Shown: positions 16,797 to 24,550, numbered from the stretch's first letter. The stretch is 32,991 nucleotides of DNA from Oscillospiraceae bacterium (GCA_003453215.1 DMMB01000004.1:660-33650), one strand, 5' to 3'. Numbers and translations are program-made. Notes: generated from the letters alone by a model not told the origin.

Positions 16797-18214
16797 ACAA
16801 ACTGGATAGAAGAAATATGATTTTCTTCGGCCTTGGCACTATTGGGCGGGATATGTTTTACGCCTTTGAAGCCAATGCCCTCATCTACTACCTTTCCAAT
16901 GTTCTCAGCCTGCCGCTGGGCGTCTTTGTGGCCACCAGCATGGCTTTTACCGTTCTGCGGGTATTCGATGCCCTGAATGACCCTTTGATGGGATTGCTGG
17001 TGGATAATACCCGCTCCCGCCATGGCCGCTTTAAGCCGCCTATGGCTCTGGGTGCGGTTGCCGGCGGCGCCTGCTATCTGGTCCTTTTTGCCGATTTTGG
17101 TTTGCGGGATTATTGGTTTGTGGCGGTGTTTGCCATTGCCTATATCCTGTGGGATATCTTCTATGGCCTGAATGACATCGCCTATTGGTCCATGCTGCCC
17201 TCCCTTTCGGTAGAACAGAAAACCCGCGAAAAGATGGGCGCTTTTGCCCGTATCTGTGCCAATATCGGTATGTTTTCCATCATGGTTGGTTGGGAACCCA
17301 TTACCTCCGGTATGGGCAATACTCCCAAGGCATGGTTCACCGTGGCGCTGGCCGTCACCATTCTCATGCTGCTGTTCCAGCTCTTTACGCTGTTCGGCGT
17401 CAAGGAACGCCAGGATATGTTCCGCCGCGAGGAGGAAAAGACAACCTTGCGCGGAATGTGGGAAGTCCTTACCAAAAATGATCAGCTTCTCTGGACCACG
17501 CTGGCTATGTCGCTCTTTAATATCGGTTATATGAGCACCACCACCATGGCCATCTATTATATGCAGTATGTTTACGGCAATAAGGATATGTACGCGGTGC
17601 TGGCCGCGGTTGTCGGCGTGGCGCAGCTGCTGGCTTTGGTCATCTTCCAGTCCTTTTCCAAGCGGATGCCGCGTGAAAAACTGTATCTGCTTGCCACTGT
17701 CCTCGTCATGATCGGTTATGCCATCTTCTTCTTTGCCGAAGTCAGCATTGTGCTTATTGCGGTGGGGGCCCTGTTCATTTTCATCGGTCAGGCATTTATT
17801 CAGCTTCTTATGCTCATGTTCCTGGAGGATACCATTGAGTACGGCCAGTGGAAAAACGGCAAGCGCAGCGAGAGCATCACCCTTTCGGTGCAGCCCCTCA
17901 TCAATAAGATCGGCGGTGCCGTTTCCATGGGGATTACCAGCCTGATGCTGGTGTGGTCGGGCATCAAGGTGGGAGAAACCGCAGCGGATAGCATTTCCGC
18001 CGGCGGGCAGCTCACCGTTAAACTCATGATGATTGTCCTGCCGGTTGTATTTATTTTGGCAGGCTACATTATCTACCGCTGCAAATTTAAAATCAACAAG
18101 GAAATGTATGATCGCATCATCAGCGATTTGCAGGCTCGCGGCGAACTCCATGCCGAACCGACAGAAACCATCGAAGCAGTCGAAACGGTCGAAATAGAGA
18201 TCACCAAAGAGTAA
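16793..18214 (+). CDS. GPH-family sugar:cation symporter
   Basis: 473 residues with about 12 membrane helices. The first cytoplasmic loop carries DALNDPLMGLLVDNTRSRHG followed by RFKPP, the hallmark of the glycoside-pentoside-hexuronide family that includes the melibiose carrier MelB. Such carriers import glycosides with H+ or Na+. As the last gene of the operon, overlapping the alpha-galactosidase by 4 bp, it probably brings in the substrate of the three glycosidases. The C-terminus ends in a short acidic tail rich in Glu, Thr and Val. A terminator follows. The exact sugar is not shown. Confidence 0.92.
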   Translation: MNKLDRRNMIFFGLGTIGRDMFYAFEANALIYYLSNVLSLPLGVFVATSMAFTVLRVFDALNDPLMGLLVDNTRSRHGRFKPPMALGAVAGGACYLVLFADFGLRDYWFVAVFAIAYILWDIFYGLNDIAYWSMLPSLSVEQKTREKMGAFARICANIGMFSIMVGWEPITSGMGNTPKAWFTVALAVTILMLLFQLFTLFGVKERQDMFRREEEKTTLRGMWEVLTKNDQLLWTTLAMSLFNIGYMSTTTMAIYYMQYVYGNKDMYAVLAAVVGVAQLLALVIFQSFSKRMPREKLYLLATVLVMIGYAIFFFAEVSIVLIAVGALFIFIGQAFIQLLMLMFLEDTIEYGQWKNGKRSESITLSVQPLINKIGGAVSMGITSLMLVWSGIKVGETAADSISAGGQLTVKLMMIVLPVVFILAGYIIYRCKFKINKEMYDRIISDLQARGELHAEPTETIEAVETVEIEITKE

Positions 18215-18221
18215 TAATCCA

Positions 18222-18266
18222 CAAAAATACGGCTCCTTACCCATTCCAGGGCAGGGAGCCGCTTTT
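18222..18266. terminator. Terminator between the sugar operon and thrB
   Basis: CGGCTCC (18230-18236) pairs with GGAGCCG (18255-18261). Further pairing inside the loop (CCC with GGG) extends the hairpin, and TTTT follows. An A run precedes it, so it may also end the convergent thrC-thrB transcript. Confidence 0.82.
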
Positions 18267-18313
18267 GATTTATATTGCTGTTGCTGCGGTTTCTTGCCGC
18301 CTTTTCACCGCGG

Positions 18314-19198
18314 TTATATAGCGCGAATGCCCTCGCAATCTACCGCCAGCTCCATAATGTGCCAATGGTGCTCCAAATGCTCGCACGCTTTAGCATAGCG
18401 CATGGCAAAGGTCTCGTCGTCGGTCAGTGCCAGTAGGGTAGGGCCTGCCCCGCTGATGCAGAAAGCAATCGCCCCGCATTGTTCCGCCGCTGCTTTTACC
18501 TTGCCATATTCCGGGATGAGTTTTTCCCGGTAGGGCTGGTGCAGCCGGTCGCGCAGCGCCAGGGCAATCAATTCCCGGCTGCCGCTGCCCAGCGCTCCGG
18601 CCAGTACTGCCGCATGGGAAGCATTATACACCGCATCTGCGAAAGGCACATCTTTCGGCAATACACTGCGTGCCGCATGGGTGCTTAGCTCAAAATCCGG
18701 TATCGCTGCGACCCAGCGCAGGGCAGGGGAAAGCGGCAGCTTTACGGTTCTGGGCTTTCCGTCTTCCACAAGGCTTGCGGTCAGACCGCCGTAAATAGCC
18801 GGCGCCAGGTTATCCGGGTGCCCCTCAATCTCATTGGTTACCTCCAGCAGCTTGTCGCAGGTAAGGGAAGCGCCATGCAGCAGGTTGGCGGCGGCTGCTC
18901 CCCCTGCAATCAGCGCGGCGCTGCTGCCCAGTCCGCGGCATACGGGAATATTAGCTCGAATATCCAGTGCCAGCCCTTCCTGGGGCAATCCCAGCCGCTT
19001 TAATACGGCGCGGTAGCCCTGCACCGCCAAATTTTCTTCATTCTGGTACTGTTCCGGACAGCCGGTGATCACAAGCTTGCCGGCCGGCAGTACCTCGCAG
19101 GTAATTTCATTATACAGCGCCAGTGCGCAGCCCATGCTGTCAAAGCCCGGCCCAATATTGGCCGTGGTGGCCGGCACCCGTACGGTGATCTTGTCCAT
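18314..19198 (-). CDS. thrB: Homoserine kinase
   Basis: A 294-residue GHMP-family kinase. It phosphorylates homoserine to O-phosphohomoserine, the step before threonine synthase. The ATP-binding glycine/serine-rich motif IPVCRGLGSSAA is at residues 84-95, VPATTANIGPGFDSMG at 8-23 is the usual N-terminal motif, and the C-terminal motif GAIAFCISGAGPTLLAL is intact. ATG at 19198 is chosen over an upstream in-frame start at 19225, because GGAGGG lies just before it and the longer N-terminus would sit inside thrC. One base separates it from the thrC stop, so the two are co-transcribed. Confidence 0.96.
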   Translation of the reverse strand: MDKITVRVPATTANIGPGFDSMGCALALYNEITCEVLPAGKLVITGCPEQYQNEENLAVQGYRAVLKRLGLPQEGLALDIRANIPVCRGLGSSAALIAGGAAAANLLHGASLTCDKLLEVTNEIEGHPDNLAPAIYGGLTASLVEDGKPRTVKLPLSPALRWVAAIPDFELSTHAARSVLPKDVPFADAVYNASHAAVLAGALGSGSRELIALALRDRLHQPYREKLIPEYGKVKAAAEQCGAIAFCISGAGPTLLALTDDETFAMRYAKACEHLEHHWHIMELAVDCEGIRAI

Positions 19199-19199
19199 T

Positions 19200-20654
19200 T
19201 CAGCCCTCCATCTTGCGGCGCACATAGTCGGCCATTTCGTTTACTTCTATGCAGTCATGGTGCAGTACCGGCAGTATTTTCAGCTCCGCCAGGGGAGCGG
19301 GTACCGGTACACCGGTCAGTGTTTGCAGCTCTGCCATTGCAGCAAAGGCATCTTCCGGCACCGCCTGCCCCAGGGCTGCCAGCACCGCCGGTGCAAATTT
19401 ATACGGCGAAGCGGTACTCAGTACCACCGTTTGGCCGCTCAATTCAGCCCTATGCTGGTCTGCTACTGCCCAGGCCACTGCCGTATGCGGGTCCAACAGA
19501 TACCGTTCCTGCCCCCATACCGTTTTTATTGTTTGGGCCGTCATTGTGTCATCACAGCACCCGCATAGGAAAGTCCCCTGAATTTTTTGCAGCAGATCGC
19601 CCTCAATTTGGTACCAGCCCTGTTCGTTCAGCTCACGCATTTTTTCGGCGACCATTTCGGCATCGCCGCCGCTGGCCAGGTACAGCAGGCGCTCCAGGTT
19701 GCTGGAAACCAGAATATCCATCGAAGGGGAAGTGGTCTTATAAAAGGGCCGCCGCCGGTCGTATTTCCCGGTCAAAAGGAACTCCGTCAGCACGTTGTTG
19801 GCATTGCTGGCGCACAGCAGCTTGCCCACCGGCAATCCCATGCACTTGGCAAAATAACCCGCTAAAATATCCCCAAAATTGCCGGTCGGCACCGAAAAAT
19901 TCACCGGTTCAGTCGGGTCTATTTTCCCCGCGCGGCAAAGCGTTGCCCAGGCGTACCAATAGTAGATAATCTGCGGGGCCAGCCGCCCGATATTGATGGA
20001 ATTGGCGCTGGAAAGTGCCGCTTTTTCCGTAGGCTTTACTTCGGCGAAAATATGCTTTACTCCGGTCTGTGCATCATCAAAATTGCCGCGCACCGCCGCC
20101 ACCGAAACATTTTTTCCGCGCTGCGTTATCATCTGCTGCTCCTGTATTTTGCTTACGCCATCTTTGGGGTAAAATACCACAATGGAGGTACCGGCTACAT
20201 CGCAGAATCCTTCCAGTGCCGCTTTGACGGTATCACCGCTTGTCGCAGTCAAAATAACGGTTTCTGTTTCATCATTCAGCAGCTTTTTGGCACCGGTAAT
20301 CAGGTACGGCAGCAGCGAGAGCGCCACATCTTTAAAGGCGCAGGTTGGTCCATGGAACAGCTCCAGTACATGATAGTCGCCGGCCATAACCAGCGGTGTT
20401 ACTTCGGCGGTGTCAAATTTTCCGTAAGCTGCTGCGATCATTGGCCGCAGCATTTCCGGGGTGTAATCCGGCAGCAGCCGCTCCAGTACGGCTTCCGCCA
20501 TTCCGGCAAAGTCCTTCTGCAGCATTTCGGAAGGATCCAGCGGCAGGGCGGCAGGGTCGCACAGGTACAGCCCGCCATCGGGCGCTATGCCGCGCAGCAC
20601 CGCTTCAGCGGGGCTGGCCGTTTGTTTATGATTTCTGGTGCTGTTATATTGCAT
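19200..20654 (-). CDS. thrC: Threonine synthase
   Basis: A 484-residue PLP enzyme that turns O-phosphohomoserine into threonine and phosphate. The PLP lysine is Lys108 in GPTCAFKDVALSLLP. The phosphate-binding ATSGDTVKAAL block (T/S-G-D-T) is intact, as is SVPTGNFGDILAGY. The length and N-terminus (YNSTRN) match the longer fold type found in yeast, E. coli and many Clostridia, rather than the short Bacillus type. ATG at 20654 lies behind AAAGGAG. It is the first gene of a thrC-thrB operon that diverges from hom-ask-asd. Confidence 0.96.
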   Translation of the reverse strand: MQYNSTRNHKQTASPAEAVLRGIAPDGGLYLCDPAALPLDPSEMLQKDFAGMAEAVLERLLPDYTPEMLRPMIAAAYGKFDTAEVTPLVMAGDYHVLELFHGPTCAFKDVALSLLPYLITGAKKLLNDETETVILTATSGDTVKAALEGFCDVAGTSIVVFYPKDGVSKIQEQQMITQRGKNVSVAAVRGNFDDAQTGVKHIFAEVKPTEKAALSSANSINIGRLAPQIIYYWYAWATLCRAGKIDPTEPVNFSVPTGNFGDILAGYFAKCMGLPVGKLLCASNANNVLTEFLLTGKYDRRRPFYKTTSPSMDILVSSNLERLLYLASGGDAEMVAEKMRELNEQGWYQIEGDLLQKIQGTFLCGCCDDTMTAQTIKTVWGQERYLLDPHTAVAWAVADQHRAELSGQTVVLSTASPYKFAPAVLAALGQAVPEDAFAAMAELQTLTGVPVPAPLAELKILPVLHHDCIEVNEMADYVRRKMEG

Positions 20655-20680
20655 GGGGGTCTCCTTTTCTGTATCGCTAT

Positions 20681-20702
20681 GCCGGGCAAAAGAACCCCCG
20701 GC
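20681..20702. repeat. Short GC-rich hairpin in the thrC leader
   Basis: GCCGGG (20681-20686) and CCCGGC (20697-20702) form a perfect 6-bp inverted repeat around a 10-base loop. In the thrC transcript it would lie in the leader, upstream of the ribosome site. No T run follows, so it is not a terminator. It might protect the RNA or affect translation; the function is unknown. Confidence 0.5.
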
Positions 20703-20707
20703 AAGTC

Positions 20708-20736
20708 TTGCTTTCTATCTTTCCATATGATATACT
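20708..20736 (+). promoter_or_regulatory. Promoter of hom-ask-asd
   Basis: TTGCTT (20708-20713), a 17-bp spacer and TATACT (20731-20736). Transcription would start near 20743, giving a leader of about 77 nt that contains the 13-bp-arm inverted repeat at 20762-20791. Confidence 0.6.
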
Positions 20737-20755
20737 GTTTTCCGACGAAAAACAA
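20727..20755 (-). promoter_or_regulatory. Promoter of thrC-thrB, overlapping the hom promoter
   Basis: On the - strand, TTGTTT (20755-20750), a 17-bp spacer and TATCAT (20732-20727). Its -10 box shares bases 20731-20732 with the hom -10 box, so two polymerases could not occupy both promoters at once. Confidence 0.55.
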
Positions 20756-20761
20756 GTGATT

Positions 20762-20791
20762 TTTATAGAGAAACAATCGTTTCTCTATAAA
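20762..20791. repeat. Perfect 13-bp-arm inverted repeat in the threonine control region
   Basis: The left arm TTTATAGAGAAAC (20762-20774) and the right arm GTTTCTCTATAAA (20779-20791) are perfect reverse complements around AATC. It lies downstream of the hom transcription start and just upstream of the thrC -35 box. It could be a dimeric repressor operator controlling both operons, or an RNA hairpin in the hom leader. It is not followed directly by a T run, so it is not a standard terminator. Confidence 0.8.
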
Positions 20792-20819
20792 CGACACTTT
20801 TTACAGGAGGAAAAAGAAT

Positions 20820-21965
20820 ATGGTAGTTGCCCTTCTTGGCCACGGAACGGTTGGCGGCGGTGTATATGAACTGCTGAAGAACCGCAGCGATATTACAGTA
20901 AAGTATGTCTTGGACCGCAGTCCCATTGCCGAATTGGGAGCTGTATCGGTCACCGATTTTTCCGCAATTTTGAATGATGGGGAAGTGGATACCGTTGTGG
21001 AGGTCATGGGCGGCTTGGAACCGGCCCATGAATATGTAGCGGCCGCTATGCGCGCCGGTAAAAATATTGTCACCGCCAATAAGCAGCTGCTCGCAGCCCA
21101 TTATGATGAGCTAACCGCCCTTGCCAAAGAAACCGGTGTCGGTTTCCGCACTTCGGCTGCGGTTGGCGGCGGCATTCCCTGGCTGCCCAATCTGCAGCGG
21201 CTTAAGCGTCTCGGCGCCGTCAATGAAATCTGCGGCATTATGAATGGCACCACCAATTATATCCTTAGTACCATGCACAAAAAGGGCTATGATTACGAAA
21301 GCGTCCTGCACGATGCTCAAAGTTTCGGATATGCCGAAGCGGATCCCACTGCCGATATTGAAGGCTACGATATTCAGCGTAAGCTTATGATCAGCGCGAA
21401 TATCGCCTTTGATGCCAGCCTGACCAAACAGCAGGTGCCGGCCGCCGGGATTGCTGGTGTTACCCGGGAAGACATTGCCGGATTCAATGAAATGGGTTAT
21501 GTCTGCAAGCTGTATGCTACGGCAAAACGTGTCGCCGATGGTGCGGTTCTTGCAGTGGTGGAACCAACCCTATTTAAGGCAGAAACACTGGAAGCTGCCG
21601 TTCCCGCCAATTACAATCTCATTACCGCTGTTTCGGAATACGCCGGCCGGCAAAGCTTCTTTGGCGAAGGGGCTGGCCGCTGGCCCACTGCCGCCGCCGT
21701 CGTGCAGGATCTTCTCGATCTCTGTGAGCGCAAACAGGGTTTCTATACACAGCTGGCCCAACCGCTGCCCTCCAATAATATGTGCGAAGAGCGACGGTAC
21801 TATGTCCGTTATATTGTAGATACCTGGTTTATGGATGGTTGTGTGGAAAAACGCTGGGGCAATGGCGTTCTTACCCGCCCGGTTTCTCCGGCGCAGATGC
21901 ACTCCTGGTATGTGGAAGCCCGCCGTAACGATCCCGGCATTTTCTTTGCTGCGTTGCAGGGTTAA
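20820..21965 (+). CDS. hom: Homoserine dehydrogenase without a full ACT domain
   Basis: 381 residues; reduces aspartate semialdehyde to homoserine with NAD(P)H. The dinucleotide-binding motif GHGTVGGGV is at 7-15 and TANKQLLA at about 84-91. The catalytic-domain block GIMNGTTNYIL is intact. Typical monofunctional enzymes are about 430 residues and end in an ACT regulatory domain. Here only about 55 residues follow the catalytic domain, starting YYVRYIVD like the first strand of an ACT domain and then diverging. Threonine feedback through an ACT domain may therefore be missing. The start has AGGAGG 9-10 bp upstream. It is the first gene of hom-ask-asd. Confidence 0.95.
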   Translation: MVVALLGHGTVGGGVYELLKNRSDITVKYVLDRSPIAELGAVSVTDFSAILNDGEVDTVVEVMGGLEPAHEYVAAAMRAGKNIVTANKQLLAAHYDELTALAKETGVGFRTSAAVGGGIPWLPNLQRLKRLGAVNEICGIMNGTTNYILSTMHKKGYDYESVLHDAQSFGYAEADPTADIEGYDIQRKLMISANIAFDASLTKQQVPAAGIAGVTREDIAGFNEMGYVCKLYATAKRVADGAVLAVVEPTLFKAETLEAAVPANYNLITAVSEYAGRQSFFGEGAGRWPTAAAVVQDLLDLCERKQGFYTQLAQPLPSNNMCEERRYYVRYIVDTWFMDGCVEKRWGNGVLTRPVSPAQMHSWYVEARRNDPGIFFAALQG

Positions 21966-21983
21966 AAGAAAGGAACGCTTATC

Positions 21984-23303
21984 ATGTTAAAAGTAGTTAA
22001 ATTCGGCGGTTCCTCCCTGGCCGATGCGGCCCAATTCGAAAAAGTCCGCCAGATTGTCACGGCGGATCCTGCCCGCCGGGTTGTGGTTGTTTCCGCACCC
22101 GGCAAGCGCTTTTCTGCCGACCACAAAATTACCGATCTTCTCTATCTCTGCCACGCACATCTGCAGTACGGCGTCAGTGCCGAAGGCATCTTCCGCATGG
22201 TGGCGGAGCGCTACCGCTCCATTGCGGCCGATTGCGGCCTCTCCACGGATATCGATCAGCAGCTTTCTGCCCTCTACGAGAAAATGCAGCAGGGCATCAG
22301 CCAGGATGAACTGGTCTCCCGCGGGGAGTATTTTGCTGCCCGCCTCATGGCGGAATACCTCGGCTTCGATTTCCTCGATGCTGCCGAGTGGCTCCAGTTT
22401 TCCTTCGATGGCCAAATTGACCGGGAACATTCTTACGAAGCGCTTCGCCGCATCGCAGAGGATCGCAGCGTGGTCATTCCCGGCTTTTACGGCGTCATGC
22501 CGGATGGCCATATTAAGGTGCTCAGCCGGGGCGGCAGCGATGTGACCGGTGCTTTGGCAGCAGCGGCATTGGGTGCCGATGTATACGAAAACTGGACCGA
22601 TGTTTCCGGTATTCTCATGGCGGATCCCCGTATCGTGGAAAATCCCCGTCCTATTGAGCGCATTACCTACAATGAGCTGCGGGAGCTCAGCTACATGGGG
22701 GCGCAGGTCCTGCACGAAGCCAGCGTTTTCCCGGTTCGGCAGGCGGATATTCCGCTCAATATCCGCAATACCAATGATCCGGGTCATCCCGGTACCCTCA
22801 TCCGGGAGCATTTTGAGGACGAGTTGGAAAGCGAAAAGAACCGCTTTATCACCGGTATTGCTGGCCGCCGCAATTTCTCCATCATCACGATGGCGAAAAA
22901 CGGTTTGTCCTCCACCGTTGGCAGTCTGCGTCGGGTATTGGAAGTGTTTGAACGGCATAATCTGAATGTGGAGTACACTCCTTCCGGTATTGATAGCGTC
23001 TCGCTGGTGGTGCAGAGCGGTAAGGCCGCGTCCTGCCTTTATTCCGTATTGGGAGAATTGCAAAAGGAATTTCGCCCGGATAAATTACAGGTAGCAGAAA
23101 ATATCTCCATTGTGGCAGCGGTTGGCCGTAAGATGGCATTCCGCCCGGGCATTTCCGGCAAAATTTTTGCCGCTCTGGGTGAAAACGGCATCAGTATCCG
23201 CATGATCAGCCAGGGACCGGAAGAACTCAATATCATTGTGGGAGTAGATAACGCCGACTTTGAAAAAACGGTGCGTGTACTTTACGAAAGCTTTGTCCGA
23301 TGA
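21984..23303 (+). CDS. Aspartate kinase
   Basis: 439 residues; phosphorylates aspartate, the first step towards threonine, methionine and lysine. The kinase motif KFGGSS is at 6-11, and the aspartate-site block LSRGGSDVTGALAAAALGAD is intact. Two ACT domains make up about residues 285-439 (FSIITMAKNGLSS and ISIVAAVGRKMAF begin them), so amino-acid feedback is expected here, in contrast to the ACT-poor Hom. It is a single-chain form with both ACT repeats. The gene lies 18 bp after hom behind AAAGAAAGG. Which end product inhibits it cannot be read from the sequence. Confidence 0.96.
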   Translation: MLKVVKFGGSSLADAAQFEKVRQIVTADPARRVVVVSAPGKRFSADHKITDLLYLCHAHLQYGVSAEGIFRMVAERYRSIAADCGLSTDIDQQLSALYEKMQQGISQDELVSRGEYFAARLMAEYLGFDFLDAAEWLQFSFDGQIDREHSYEALRRIAEDRSVVIPGFYGVMPDGHIKVLSRGGSDVTGALAAAALGADVYENWTDVSGILMADPRIVENPRPIERITYNELRELSYMGAQVLHEASVFPVRQADIPLNIRNTNDPGHPGTLIREHFEDELESEKNRFITGIAGRRNFSIITMAKNGLSSTVGSLRRVLEVFERHNLNVEYTPSGIDSVSLVVQSGKAASCLYSVLGELQKEFRPDKLQVAENISIVAAVGRKMAFRPGISGKIFAALGENGISIRMISQGPEELNIIVGVDNADFEKTVRVLYESFVR

Positions 23304-23323
23304 TCGAGAGGAGAGAATACGCC

Positions 23324-24322
23324 ATGAAAAATCCGAATGTGACTATACTGGGCGCCACCGGCGCTGTGGGCCGGGAAATGCTCAAAATCTTAGAGGAACG
23401 CCGCTTCCCCGTAGGGGAACTGCGCTGTTTGGCCAGTGCCCGCAGTGTCGGAAAAAAGCTGCCCTTTGCCGAGCAGGAGATCATCGTGGAGGAGGCAACC
23501 GAAACCGCTTTTGCCGGGGCGGATATTGTGCTGGGAGCAGCGGAAAATGATATTGCCCGCCGTTTTGCACCTGCCATCAAGGCGGCCGGTGCAGTATTTA
23601 TCGATAATTCCAGTGCCTTCCGTCTGGAACCGGAAGTTCCGCTGGTTGTTCCGGAAATCAACCCGGAGGACGCCCTGAATCATCATGGCATCATTGCCAA
23701 TCCCAACTGTTCCACCATTATTACGGTCGTGGCCGTCGCAGCTTTGCGCCGCCTGTCGCCCATTCTTACCATGAATGCAGCCACCTATCAGGCGGTTTCC
23801 GGCGCCGGTGCCGGCGGCCCGGTGGAACTGGAAACCGAAGTGGATGCCCTGTATAAAGGCGAGCCGGTACAGCCCCATGTATTCCCATATCAGATCGCCT
23901 ACAATCTGATCCCCAAAATTGGCAGCCCATCGTATGAAGGCTACACTTCCGAGGAAATGAAACTTCAGAACGAAGGCCGCAAAATCCTTCACTTGCCGGA
24001 AATGAAGGTCAGCTGCACCTGCGTACGGGTGCCGGTTGTGCGTTCCCACTCCATCGCGGTTACGGCTCGTTTTGAGCGTCCCATTTCGGTAGAGGAAGCC
24101 CGCGCAGCCATCGCAGCGGCTCCCGGCTGCCGCCTGGTCGATGACCTTCCGCAAGATATTTACCCCATGCCGTTGGATACCAGCGATCAGGATCTTGTTT
24201 ATGTCGGCCGCATCCGCCCCGATCTTACCGATCCCAATGGGCTTTGCCTGTGGTGCTGCGGTGATCAGATCCGCAAGGGTGCCGCAACCAATGCCGTTCA
24301 GATCGCAGAGATTCTTCTTTAA
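23324..24322 (+). CDS. asd: Aspartate-semialdehyde dehydrogenase
   Basis: 332 residues; reduces aspartyl phosphate to aspartate semialdehyde. The nucleotide-binding motif GATGAVG is at residues 10-16 and the catalytic Cys129 is in ANPNCSTI. The block YQAVSGAGAGG and the catalytic-His segment VPVVRSHSIAV are present. An alternative ATG at 23300 overlaps the aspartate kinase stop. The ATG at 23324 is preferred because AGGAGAG lies about 9 bp upstream and MKNPNVTILGATG is the usual start. It completes the set Ask-Asd-Hom-ThrB-ThrC in this window. A terminator follows. Confidence 0.96.
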   Translation: MKNPNVTILGATGAVGREMLKILEERRFPVGELRCLASARSVGKKLPFAEQEIIVEEATETAFAGADIVLGAAENDIARRFAPAIKAAGAVFIDNSSAFRLEPEVPLVVPEINPEDALNHHGIIANPNCSTIITVVAVAALRRLSPILTMNAATYQAVSGAGAGGPVELETEVDALYKGEPVQPHVFPYQIAYNLIPKIGSPSYEGYTSEEMKLQNEGRKILHLPEMKVSCTCVRVPVVRSHSIAVTARFERPISVEEARAAIAAAPGCRLVDDLPQDIYPMPLDTSDQDLVYVGRIRPDLTDPNGLCLWCCGDQIRKGAATNAVQIAEILL

Positions 24323-24332
24323 TTGCTTCATT

Positions 24333-24371
24333 TTCGCCGTCTCCGCATTAGGGGCGGCGAATTTTCTTTTT
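24333..24371 (+). terminator. Terminator of hom-ask-asd
   Basis: TTCGCCG (24333-24339) pairs with CGGCGAA (24355-24361), with extra pairing inside the loop (TCTC with GGGG by wobble). A T-rich tract follows at 24362-24371. It lies 10 bp after the asd stop. Confidence 0.87.
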
Positions 24372-24397
24372 GTTCATAATTTTTTGTGAATTTCCTC

Positions 24398-24426
24398 TTG
24401 ACAAAAGCCCTTCTATACGCTATTCT
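24398..24426 (+). promoter_or_regulatory. Strong promoter of a candidate small RNA
   Basis: A consensus -35 box TTGACA (24398-24403), an exact 17-bp spacer and TATTCT (24421-24426, 5 of 6 to consensus). It is the best sigma-A promoter match I see in the window and is not followed by a convincing coding gene. Confidence 0.8.
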
Positions 24427-24432
24427 AAATTC

Positions 24433-24537
24433 AGAACAACGCAAACGGGAAATGCGTTGTGCTCCTAATGATTTGCTTCACCAGAAAAACTTATGCAGAA
24501 AAAGGGCACGCGGGCTCACCACCGTGTGTCTTTTTTT
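24433..24537 (+). ncRNA. Candidate small non-coding RNA, about 105 nt
   Basis: It begins about 7 bp after a strong promoter and ends in a clear intrinsic terminator. The 5' hairpin has 8 perfect pairs (ACAACGCA at 24436-24443 with TGCGTTGT at 24453-24460) and a 9-base loop. A mostly unpaired middle (24461-24504) contains GCTCCTAATG, whose CTCC could pair with Shine-Dalgarno sequences. The terminator stem GGCACGCGG (24505-24513) pairs with CCGTGTGTC (24522-24530), followed by seven T. I do not recognise a known family: it does not look like 6S, SRP, tmRNA, RNase P, T-box or a riboswitch I know. An ORF crossing it has no ribosome site. A leader or attenuator role for pcrA is possible but less likely, given the 279 bp between them. 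Confidence 0.68.
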
Positions 24538-24550
24538 GTTGTCTTTAGCG

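Noticed and set aside
16784..18244. 486-residue open frame on the - strand opposite the GPH symporter
   Set aside because: Shadow frame rich in His, Asp, Gln and Lys, typical of reversed membrane-protein codons; no family features.
20655..20819. T-box or threonine riboswitch in the hom or thrC leader
   Set aside because: No T-box sequence, specifier loop or terminator/antiterminator pair; the hom leader is only about 77 nt.
20762..20820. 13-bp inverted repeat acting as an intrinsic terminator before hom
   Set aside because: The nearest T run starts about 8 bp after the stem and the stem is AT-rich, so efficient termination is unlikely.
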